This document shows, in pieces, positions 38,501-48,829 of a stretch of 64,000 nucleotides of DNA (within the stretch, counting starts at the first letter, position 1; each line of letters begins with the position of its first letter). The stretch is from Phaeosaccion multiseriatum. Lineage: Eukaryota > Ochrophyta, other classes. The DNA is taken from the NCBI GenBank assembly GCA_965112735.1, contig OZ218960.1, positions 868,001 through 932,000 of the forward strand. The letters run 5' to 3'. The translations under genes and the position numbers were made by a program. Under the pieces are notes generated by a model, which did no database searches, was not told the DNA's origin, and saw only the letters and a list, made by a program, of their open reading frames with translations.

Positions 38501-40436
38501 TCAGAGGAACATTCTAGGGAGCATCATCACCAGCAGCATGACGGCAGCCATGGTGTTGCCCTGCAGGCCATTGAGAATAGAAGAGAGAGAAACGGAGATG
38601 AGAGTTAGAGAGAGAAAGAAGAGAGGGATAGGACACAGAGAAACAAGAGAGCACCGAAAGAAATAGAAAGAAAACGGGTGAATGAACACGAAGAGAGAGA
38701 GGCATACAGGGAGAACAGGGACACACACACACATATATATATATATATATGTATGTAAAAAAAAGGAAAAGAGATAGAGGGAGAGAGAGGACGTGGGAAA
38801 TACTAAAGCGGTCTGCCATCTCCAATGTCCTGTTCCATGCACGACTCCACTCCTTCCTTCCTGAATGTCCGCCAACTTCCGCACTGGGGCTCACACTCAC
38901 CTTTACGAACATGAAGATGGACATGGCAAAGAAAATGGCCAACTGAAGAGAGCACAACGCGGGAGAGACGGGTAGAGCGAAGACAGGGGGAGACGGGCAG
39001 GCTTTCAAATACAGAGGAAGCTAAGTTTGTAACCATTGACCTCCATCTATCTTCTATATATACATATATAAAACACACATATATAAATAATATATAATAT
39101 ATACACATATATAATCCTTTCCTCAAATCTCTCAAACCATTGGGCTCTTCTTCTCCCCCTACACGCGGGGGGGGGGGGGGGGGGGAGAAGCATGATCCGC
39201 AGCCGCCCGTCCTCCTCATCCAGCAGTCGCCATGCCAGTCTGCCTTACCCGAATATGCTTGCTCGCTCTCTTGGGGCCTGCGTCCTCTCCCGGCATCATG
39301 GTCATCCTGAGGCACCGACAGACAGGGAGACAGAGAGATACAAACAGACACAGAGATCAACAGACAGACACTCAGACAGAACAGGGATATATCTTTCATG
39401 GGCAGATTGACAGATATATTGACACAAAACAGATGCAAGCTTAGATAGAGAGAGAAGAAAAAAAAAAAAAAGGAGACGCGCGTGGGGGTAGGCAGATAAA
39501 TCGACGCACCATTTCGCCAGAACCTCCTCCACCTTATCCGGGTCGATATCACTCCTTCCATTGGCCGTGCGTATGACGCCCTCAGGAGTAAACACCACCA
39601 AAGCCGCTGAACCGGAGGTGGCGAATCATGATAGCAGGGGAGAGCGGGGGTGGAGCATGCGCATGGTTAGTCCAACGCGGAAATGAGAAGAATCGCGACA
39701 CATAAGGACATGTCTTCCGCTATACATTTGGATGAAGAGGAGGAGGGATTAGCAGTGGGTTGGCTCCAGAGCGACTCACGTATACCGTTGACATTGCATG
39801 CCCGCTCCAGCTGCGTTCTATTGGCCTCCTCTTCGTAGGGGATGGCGAGCCTGCCGCAAGAAGCGAGGTAGTGAGGTGACGGCCAATGCTAAGGAGGGTC
39901 AGACGGGTGGGGCTGGGTTAAAAGCCCACCCAAAGTGGGGTGAAGTATTGTTATGGCCACGTGAGTTCCCAAATCTCTCCACCTCCCAAGCCCCCCCCTC
40001 GTTCGCATTCCTCCCCGTCTCCCTCCCTCTCGGGCGCACCAGGGCATTTTTTCAAAGTATTTTTCGAAGCTGGCCCCGTCCGCGTCTTTGCTCACGAACA
40101 CAATCTCCAGCTGTCCCGGGCATTTCTTCTGGGCTGCGTTGTAGAAGTTGGTGAGGATGGGAGTAAATCCTCGACAGGGGGCGCACCAGCTGGCCGAGAA
40201 GTAGACTGCGACCAACTGCGTAGCGACAAGGATAAAGAGGGTAGGTTTGGCATTAGAAAGTGGAGGACTTGGCACCCAAGTATATGGGGAATGGCTTGCA
40301 TACTCCTCACCCTCCTGTCTCCAAGCGCCTTCTCCAGGTTCACCGCTTTGCCCTTTGGCTTTGCGATCAACTTCTCCCCGAAGAGAAGCTCATAGACGCG
40401 TCTCGGCTCCATCTGTTCATCTTCGTTATCGCTCAT
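38501..40436 (-). CDS. Nucleoredoxin/tryparedoxin-like protein with C-terminal membrane anchor
   Basis: Exons (plus coordinates): 38501-38560, 38901-38942, 39249-39306, 39510-39606, 39786-39850, 40040-40215, 40311-40436; 208 codons. The thioredoxin fold begins LVAVYFSASWCAPCRGFTP with the redox pair WCAPC, then QLEIVFVSKDADGASFEKYF and MPWLAIPYEEE. That order is diagnostic for the nucleoredoxin/tryparedoxin group of disulphide reductases. The usual GIPxLV segment is only partly present (ACNVNAALVVFTPEG). This is either divergent or a slightly misplaced intron edge at 39606/39786. The last two exons encode hydrophobic residues (LAIFFAMSIFMFVK, TMAAVMLLVMMLPRMFL), predicting a tail anchor that leaves the redox domain in the cytosol. 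The ATG at 40436 (MSDNEDEQ) is used because the upstream in-frame codon is not ATG. Confidence 0.78.
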
Positions 40437-40658
40437 GATGAGAAAGCCCAAGCTCTGATATCAAGCCTGTTAATGTAGAGAGAGAAGTGGGAGGATAGAG
40501 ATGATGAAGAGGTGAAATTAAAATTCAGAGCCGTAGATATTTTTTCGCTTTTCCAAAGACAGAGAGACACTTAAGAGGAAAGAGAGAGCGAGAGAGAGAG
40601 AGAAAGAACGAGAGAGAGAGAGAGAGAGAGAGAGAAAGAACGAGAGAGCGAGAGCGAG

Positions 40659-40756
<98 letters not shown>

Positions 40757-40764
40757 TCCACGCA
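40437..40764. promoter_or_regulatory. Divergent 5' region with long (GA)n tract
   Basis: This is the 328-bp shared 5' region of the thioredoxin gene (-) and SpoU copy 2 (+). About 170 bp of GA/GAGC repeats (about 40585-40754) end eleven bases before the SpoU copy 2 ATG. Confidence 0.5.
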
Positions 40765-43327
40765 ATGCGAAAAAAAGGCATACTTGCCGAAGCATTCCCT
40801 CCCACAGCCCCTCCCCGTCCTGATCCGCACGCGCTTTGGACAGATGCTGGGGACGAGCATGGAGCGGGTTTGGCTGAAGGGGTGGGCGGGAGCTGGCAGA
40901 AAGGCAGGTTCAGCATCGCGCTCCGGCCGGGTGAGATTGTTATTACGCCCTCCCTCAAAAGCGCTCTTGGGCCGTTTTTGCAGGACTTGGAGGCGGGGGT
41001 GGGTTTACTTCAGCCCCTGAATAGCGGCGTGGCGCTGTGGATGGGGGTGCGAAGCAACCCACAGCCCTCGCTCTCCATGGCATTGGGAAAGGGCAACATC
41101 GCTCTCGGGCCCGGGCAAGAAATCGGGCTATGGCTCGAGCGAAGAGAGGGCGAAGACGGGCTGGGAGAGGGGGCGAGGGAGAACGAGGGCAGCGAAGGAG
41201 GGGCGGTCGACTCGAATAATGAGGCTCGAAGTGAGGCTGGCTCGATACGGTATGACTTCTGCTTCACGTGGGCGGCCTCGGAAGAAGAGGATGAGCAATA
41301 CGATTACCAGTATTCCCCTGTCCATCTAGATGGGCTTGGAAAGGGAGATAGTTCAGTAACAGCAGAAGGTGAAGGAGGAGAGGAGGATGGAAGTGGCACC
41401 AGTCGTGGCAATGGCCATGTAGTGGGGGAGCTCAGGCCTCTGGCAGCTGAGTCCATGAAGCGACAAGTCGCGCTGCAAAAAGCGCTGAAGGATGTGGGCA
41501 TTGATCCACACGAGCTGTGCCATTCGGACGAGTTCTTTGGGACGAGGTGAGAGAGAGAGAGCTCTGAAGGAGGAGGATGGGAGCAGAGCATTGACATGGA
41601 AGAAGAGACAGGACGAATGTGGGGAGGAGGTGGGAGGGGGGGGAGAAGGGTGGGGAAAGGGGGAGAGAGATGTGTAAGTCGGGACAGCAGTAGAAGACTA
41701 AAGGGTTCATGATGAAAGTAGCTGCAGAAGTAGACGGGGCGGGCGGGCAGGAGGGAGAATAGTAGAAGAGGGAGAAGGAGAAGGACCAGGGCGGGCAAGC
41801 CTGTAAAAGACCAAGTCCACGATGACCTACACCGTGTCAGGCGGACGAGGGGGTATACACTTAGTGTCCTTAGTAATGTGTGTGAGCATACTCTTTCAGT
41901 CTCTTATCAAGTTGTCTCTTCCAACCTATCCCCCCGCTACCCACATGCCATTCCCACATGGTGCCTTGTCTCAGTGCCCTAAAGGTGTTCAACAGCTTCG
42001 TGCGACCCAGGGCCAGCAAGCTAGATGCCGTCCTCTCTGAGCCGGCGGAGAGGGGAGCGGCAAGAACCGCCCATCAGGTCAGGCGGCAGAGCACACAGCT
42101 ACTCGTATGATTACGTAAGCTGCTCATACTCACTGTGTACTGTACACATCTGGGTGTGTGTGTGTGTATGTATGTGTGTAGGCGTGACATTCAAGGCGTA
42201 AGAGCTGTCTCCTTCGTGCTCAGTATCCTTCCCCTCTCTCCCTCCCCCCGTGTCCACACCCACCTCCCCTCCCTTTCCTTTCGTTTTTTTGGCGTTTCAT
42301 CAGATTGCCTTCTTAATACGCCGGCATAATGCCGACCGGGCTGAGTCTCTGCGCAACAAGGACCGAGCGCTCGAGTCCGCCCTGGAGAGGAAGTGGAAAC
42401 CCTTCCCCATCACGGTGGTGGCCGACAACATCCGCTCTGCCTACAATGTAAGGAGACGCACTCTTGGCGACTGACTCGGAGAGGGAGGACGTGCTTGGGC
42501 CTTGCGCATGCAGTGAGTGGGCTGTCGTGCTTTTCTGGTGTCGCCACAAATGCTCTAATTTGACCCGAAACGCATCCCCTTCTTCCCCTCCTGTCCAATG
42601 GCCCGCCTGTGTACACACACACACACACGCGCGCGCGCGCGCGCGCACGCACCGCTTGCTCAGGTCGGCTCTCTCTTCCGGACTGCAGACACCGCTGGAG
42701 TTGCAGAGGTGAGGGTTTTCCGAGGAAGGGGAGAGTATGCCCCACCCTCCAAACCACCCACCGACCCACCCACCACTCCGCCTGCCCCTCCTGTCCATCC
42801 ATGCGCTTGTCTTGTGGCCAATCACACGTGAATCGCACTCACCCCAGGTGGTGACCACTGGCCTGTCCCCCCACCCCAACGGCCACGGCGACAAGAAGCT
42901 CCGCAAGACGGCCTTCAGCGCCCTCGACACCGTCCCCAGCAGGCACTTTGAGTCCACGGCCGACGCCATTTGCAAGCTGCGTGCCGAGGGCTGCGCCGTG
43001 TACTGCCTGGAGACCACCACCACTGCCGTGAACCTGTTCGAGCTCGAGCTACCCCGGGACCGGCCCGTGGCCATGGTGTTTGGGAACGAGGTGACGGGCG
43101 TGGATCAGAAGGTGTTGGAGCTGTGCGACGCGGTGGTGGAGGTGCCCGTGTTCGGCGTCAAGAACAGCCTCAATGTGGCCTCCGTCGCCGCCGTCGTGGT
43201 GTACGAGGTGGTGAGGAAGTGGGGAGGAGCAGGGGGAGGAGGAGGCACAGAAGCAGTGGGCGGTGAGGAGGTAGTAGTCGGAGGAGCCGACGTAGAATCA
43301 GTAGGTAATGGGGAAACCGTGTCTTAA
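40765..43327 (+). CDS. SpoU-family RNA 2'-O-methyltransferase, copy 2
   Basis: Exons: 40765-41546, 41975-42077, 42304-42447, 42664-42708, 42848-43327; 518 codons. It is a paralogue of the inverted copy at 27795-30879 with the same three SpoU motifs. Exons of 103, 144 and 45 nt match copy 1 exactly in length. The first exon is diverged (SWQKGRFSIALRPGE, VGLLQPLNSGVALWM) and lacks the intron that splits copy 1 at this point. From about 42277 to 43207 exons and introns are nearly identical to copy 1, and after that the C-termini differ (Gly/Val/Glu-rich tail here, Glu/Lys there). No signal peptide follows the ATG at 40765, so this copy probably serves another compartment, unless a 5' exon is missing from my model. 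Intron 2 has a normal GT donor where copy 1 has GC. Confidence 0.85.
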
Positions 43328-43329
43328 TG

Positions 43330-43560
43330 ATTAAGAAGGTCGGCCCCAGGCGAGGTTTCTCTGGCTTCTGGATTCTGGGCGGTAGGCCCCTCCTGGCTTC
43401 GGGCTTCTGGCCGCAGGCCAGCGCTGGCTTCTCGGCTTCCGGCCGTAGGCCGCCTCTGACTTCTGTCTTTTCGCTCTTTCCCGCTGGTGACTGGCTTCTG
43501 CTGGTCGCAGCCCAACCGCTGGCTTCTCGGCTTTCGGCCGCAGACCCCTCTTTTCGACCC
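43330..43560. repeat. Degenerate ~31-bp minisatellite (TGGCTTCTCGGCTTC family)
   Basis: About six imperfect units carrying GGCTTCTGGCCGCAGGCC or close variants follow the stop codon of SpoU copy 2 directly. Confidence 0.75.
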
Positions 43561-44060
43561 CTGACGCACTATCGCCCACATTCTTGCGCTATCCGCTATC
43601 GCCGGCGCCAGCCGATCCGCTATCGGATAGGGGGTAATAATGGGGTTGATTGTTCGCTGTGTCGATGTGATGTGATGTGATGTGCCTCCCACTCAACCCC
43701 TGATACACTATCGCCCACATTCTCGATAGTCGACCCCTGACACACTATCGCCCACATTCTCGATAGCGCGCTATCGCCCCCCCCGGGGGCCGATAGGGGG
43801 GGCCGATAGCGCGGCCGATAGCGGATAGCGTGCCGGCTGGCGCCGGCCGATAGCGGATAGCGCGCCGGCTGGCGCCGGCCGATAGCGGATAGCGCGCCGG
43901 CTGGCGCCGGCGATAGCGGATAGCGGATAGTGTGTCAGGGGTCGATCCGATAGCGTGCGATCGGGCCCCGGGGGGGCGGATAGCGGATACCGGCGATAGC
44001 GGATACCGGCGATAGCGGATAGCGTGTCGGCTGTGTCGGCGATAGCGGATAGTGCCGGCT
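43560..44060. repeat. Palindromic GATAG/CTATC foldback repeat cluster
   Basis: The left arm has repeated CTATCG and ACCCCTGACACACTATC strings. The right arm has their reverse complements. Three tandem 32-bp units (GGCCGATAGCGGATAGCG...) lie at 43813-43908. A 26-bp string near 43592-43617 is the exact reverse complement of one near 43897-43922, and the arm TCGACCCCTGACACACTATC (about 43730) pairs with one near 43924-43944. The centre near 43785 is C9/G-rich. See findings. Confidence 0.85.
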
Positions 44061-44443
44061 GGCGCGCCGTATCAAAGTTTTTCCCCCGGGGAACCCACGT
44101 AAGCTTCTGAAAAAAAAATTCCATAACCGTGTCGTCGTCGTCGTCGTTCGTGCGGTTGGATTGTGAAGTTTTTGGAACAGGCGAAGGGGTCAAAGTAGTT
44201 GGATAAAAATAAAGAGAGGTTTACGCTAGCCCTACCATATCTTGATATCTTGTACTTCGAAGTACTTCGTAGTGCTTCGTAGTAGCAGATGACTTGAAAA
44301 TATGGGCGCTGGTACAAGCACTGCCTCCTTTCTTCCCTCTCTCTCTCTCTCTCTCTCTCTCCCTCCCTCCCCCTCCCGAATATCTCTGCCCCGCCAATTC
44401 CTTTGATCCCTTCTCTCTGAGGAAACTCCACGGCGAGCCGGCG
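44061..44443. other. 5' flank of the histidine kinase gene
   Basis: No gene is seen. There is a (GTC)n-type run (GTCGTCGTCGTCGTT, about 44130), a triplet of CTTCGTAGTACTTCG-like copies (about 44256-44286) and a (CT)n tract (about 44335-44370) shortly before the ATG at 44444. Confidence 0.4.
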
Positions 44444-44593
44444 ATGAGGTGAGATTTCTCACCAGCAAGGGGCTTCCCTCCGACCTTACCACTCTGTAAT
44501 GCGTGCCTCCTCTACCTGCACTTTCGCCTCGCTTTGCACCGCCTTCCCTCGCTGTCTCTATACGCCCTCAAACCTCTCCTTCTCTTCCTTGTC

Positions 44594-44640
<47 letters not shown>

Positions 44641-45373
44641 ATACTCTCAACTACTTTGTGCCTCTGGCTGTGATGTCCTGCCTGCAGCTCATCCGATCTG
44701 AGCGACGAGGAGGTCCGTGAAGGGAAGAACCTGATGGCCGAGATTCTGCTGGCCCTGCCCGAGTCAGCGAGCCTGGTGGACTTCCTTCAGACGCATTCAA
44801 GCGACCTCATGAGGTTGCTTCATGTGCACGCACTTCGTGCCCAGGACCCTCAGACGGGCGCCCTTATTTTTGAGGCTGGAGACGAGGAGGCTCGCCTCCA
44901 TGAATCCGAGCTGCTGCTGAAGACTGGGTCCATCGGTCGCTCCTTTGGCGTGCTGGACAGGCCATTGCGCGCATACTCGTGTATATCGAGCGAGAGCATC
45001 AACCTGGTAGTCACACGTCTGTCAAGGGCACACTCTATGGAGAGGGGAGGACAGACGCCCGAGGCACATGAGGCCAATGATCCTGACCCGCCGCAGTGCC
45101 CACCACGGAAAGACGATACCTCCTCCGCCGATTTTCTGGAGCAGGCCAAGACGGAGGTGTGCCCGTGGAGCGAAGTGGAGTTAGATCTCATCTCTATGTT
45201 AGCGGAGGGCCTGCTCGCCTTCATGAACTCCTCCTTGCTACGGCATGCTCAGGAGGACTTGATGGAGAGTAACTTGGAGAAGAACCTCGCGCAGGAGAAA
45301 AGTCGCGCTGACCATGAGGTAAGAAGAACATGTTGCTAATATTGATCACGCTGCCTCCGTATAACTACTACTG

Positions 45374-45407
<34 letters not shown>

Positions 45408-46643
45408 GGCAAGTAGCTGCTGCTGGTGGCAAGGCATTTCGATGGTGGTGTACTGTGTGCTGCTTTTCGGACGGCTGTGTTATTATTTTGGGACTGAGTT
45501 ATGCACCCCGAGAAACTTTTCTTGGCAGTGGCGCACTTTTCTTTGCCTTTTCTCGCTGGCTGGCCTCGCTCGCTGCCTTGATGACTAGGTGCCCCCCCCC
45601 CCATTCCCGCCCAGGCTTTTTGACTTATATCCTCACTTCACCGCTGTTCTGGCCTGCCTACCACCCCCCGCTGGCCACCCTTCTTTCGCCCATCGCTCCT
45701 GCCTCCACATTACCTCTTACTATACCTGGCGACAATCCGAACCAGTTCTTCGCGCACATGTCGCACGAGCTACGGACGCCCTTCCACGGTGAGTTTGAGA
45801 AGTAACTGGGTAGCTATGAGCCGGCGAGTGGAGGCGCGGGAGGGGTAGCGAACCCCATCACCGTGCCTGCATTGCAGGTGCATTCGCTTGACAACGCGGA
45901 AAGCCGACTTTTCTTGTGGAGGACGAGTGGCTAAGACCTGTGGGTGGAGTGACTGGCTGACCTTTGGTTCTGGCACCCGGGAAGTCTTACTCCCTCGCGC
46001 TGTCCCTGTTGTCAGCGACACACGCCCTGTCATCCTGCCTCTCTTTGGGCTCAGAGTCGACACACTTAGCTAACCCAGAGTCGATACTCAAGCTAACTCA
46101 GAGTCGATACCCAAGCTAACTTACTCTTCTCCTCTCCACCCTATTCTCCTCCCTTCGTCGTTGTTTCGCTCGCAGGGGTGATAAGCGCGGTACGAATCGT
46201 CCGTGAAGACCCCAACATGAGCGTCAAGGACCGCAACGACTTCCTCGACACGGCCTTGCGCAGCGGCGCAACCATGCTCCAGACACTCGACAATATTCTT
46301 AACATTGCCAAGCGAAAGAACGAGGTACGCGGCTGTGGCCGACTTTTAAGCTTGGGGCTTTGCTTCGTCGCTTCTCCTTCCCTATTGTGCTCTGTCTGCA
46401 GACCTATTTTGTCGATTCCACAGTCGCCTGGTCCTTCTTTCTCTCTACCTCGGATCCACCCTTTCGTTATTCTCTTTTCCTCTGCTCTTCGGCGGTGCTG
46501 CCCCCTGTCGATTGACTTGATGGTCACAGATGACATACTCACGTACCCTTTCTCGTCCTCCTTTTCTCTCTTTCTCTCGCTTGCTGCTCTTGTGGCGTGT
46601 ACTACTGCTTGTATTGTCATCATCCTCCTCGTCATCATCATCG

Positions 46644-46685
<42 letters not shown>

Positions 46686-47879
46686 CCCAAGGCGACCGTC
46701 CCCACCACCTTCTCTTTGGTCGCCGTTTTATCCAACGTAATGGACAGCATGCGCAACTTTGCCAGTCTGTCGGGCGTTACACTCGAGGTCGCGTACGCTA
46801 ATAGCGCCAACGAAACGGTGCGAGGGGACCAGGTCGGGCTGAGGCAAATCGCGTCCAACCTGGCCAACAACGCCGTCAAGTTCACGCCCGCTGGCGGCCA
46901 GGTCATGGTCAATGTGAGCATTTGCGACGAGGTGGCGGAAGCGATGGAGCGGTGGCACTCGGCGGCTCAAAACTACGCATTTGCCAAGCATCCAGATGCT
47001 ACTGCTGCACCACCCGAAAAGGAGGAGGATGAGGAGGAGGAAGAGGAAGAAAAAGACATCTCCCGTAACGTCAAGTGGGTGATACTTTCCGTAACCGACC
47101 CCGGCTGCGGCATCCCTGGGGATAAGTTGGCGAGCGTCTTGTCGCCCTATGTGCAGGTGTCCAGCGGGCTCACCAAGATGTACCAGGGCACTGGGCTGGG
47201 GCTACACATTTGCATGCTCAGTACACGCGAGATGAAGGGACATCTGGGAGTGGCCTCAGAGGTGGGCAAGGGTACCATGTTTTGCGCCATGCTGCCTCTC
47301 GAAGTGGTGGATCCAGAAGATGTCCAAGCTGCCGCCGAGCCTGTTCGCCGAAAGGTGGAGCGGCCAGACCTGACCAGAAGCTACCTCATTGTGCTGATAG
47401 ACGATAGCAAGACCAATGTCAAGCTCGCCAGCCGGCAAATCAGGCGCGCTTTGGGCGCGCATACGGAGGTGCTTACGGCGGAGAACGGCAAGACAGGCTT
47501 TGAGTTAGTGAAGCGATTGTTCCACGAGGGCAGGGTCATCCACGGCGTGTTTATGGACTACCACATGCCCATCATGTCGGGGGTCGACAGCATCTATGCC
47601 ATTCGGCGGTTCGAGTCTGAAGTAGGCGCGCTGTTTGCCACGCCCATCGCATCCTTCACTGCAGACGTTACAGAAAAGTCAAGGGAAATTTTGATCACGG
47701 CCGGCACGACCATGATCATCTCCAAACCAGTAGGCAAGAACGACATTGAGGAGGCATGTTACAGGATGATCTTTGCGAGTGGAGATGAGGGCACGACCCC
47801 ACCGGCTTCACCCCTTCCGCCCTCTCCCTCTTTCTCTTGCGAACGCCAGGTTCCCTGCCCGCCCAGCAGTACCCCGTGA
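44444..47879 (+). CDS. GAF-type hybrid sensor histidine kinase with receiver domain
   Basis: Exons: 44444-44448, 44688-45318, 45746-45788, 46176-46324, 46692-47879; 672 codons. Exon 1 would contribute only ATGAG, giving MSSSDLSDEEV, and the phase fits exactly. Residues of about 20-190 resemble a GAF sensor. The H-box FFAHMSHELRTPFHG (phospho-acceptor His219) sits on a 43-nt exon. The N-box is QIASNLANNAVKF (Asn336), G1 is VTDPGCGIP, the F-box region is SPYVQV and G2 is YQGTGLGLHIC. The receiver has IDD (513/514), phospho-acceptor Asp565 in FMDYHMP, Thr599 and Lys621 in ISKP. An acidic Glu-rich insert (about 386-397) lies between N and G1. It would autophosphorylate His and pass phosphate to its own Asp; an HPt partner is needed downstream. 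No membrane segment is seen, so it is probably soluble. AATAAA occurs at about 48053. Confidence 0.88.
46617..46688. repeat. (CAT)n run at a 3' splice site
   Basis: CAT/CGT units run to within four bases of the 3' splice site (CACCCAAG) of the last kinase exon. Confidence 0.9.
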
Positions 47880-48098
47880 GCAACTTAGCAGCCTTGTCCG
47901 TATTATTTTCTTTTCGGGTAGAATACGTCTCGTTATGGTACGAAAGGAGAAGCATAGTTTGGCTCCGCTCCTCGGGGTCCCTTGGACATGTACAGAGAAC
48001 AGAAGGGAGTGCAGTGTACACATGGCTAGATTCATTTACTTCTTTTGTTACAATAAATACTGTAATAATACAGAGGCAAAAGGACATTTTTGAACGGA

Positions 48099-48788
48099 TT
48101 AGACGAAGGCAGGCCCCGCATAAACGTCCGCCAAGACAAAGGGCACGACGCAGAAAGGAAACACCCTAAGCACTGCATACGTCAAGGCCACATCCCCAGC
48201 GTTGGCCAATGCCGCCGAAGAAAGGTTGCGTGACGGTTGAGGCTGATAGCTATTATCCCGCATCTCCCCTCTTAACCCATTCAGACCATAAAACAACCCC
48301 AGCACACACGCCCCGAAGCTGGCCCGGGCACCCGCCAACACCATCGGTCGCCACATGCTTGAAGGTACGGGTCCAAAGGCGGCCCCGCTCCGATGCCACT
48401 GAATACACCCACGCACACTTCCGTACATGAGGCCAATTCCCGACGCAAGCAGGGCGGTGGTGGTGCGGCGGTCCTCTGCGTCTCGCACAGCAAGGCTGCT
48501 CACGCGGCCTGGGGTTTGGAGGTTGGGTTTCCGGGGGGTGGATGTGGGTGTGGTTGGTGGACGGTTGAGGGTTTGTGGGGGTGGAGAGGGAAGGGAAGGG
48601 GGAGGGGGGTGGGCGGGTATTGGGTCCATGCACACGAGAAGAAGAGAGAATCGATGAGAGGAGGCAGAGCAGGAGGGGCCAAATAGTTGAAAATAACCGG
48701 GGGGAAAAGACAAAGGAAAACGCATATTCACGGGATGTGCACGGAGTGGGTAGGTTCGTGTGGAGTGTTGCTGAGTGTCCCTGAGATT

Positions 48789-48829
<41 letters not shown>

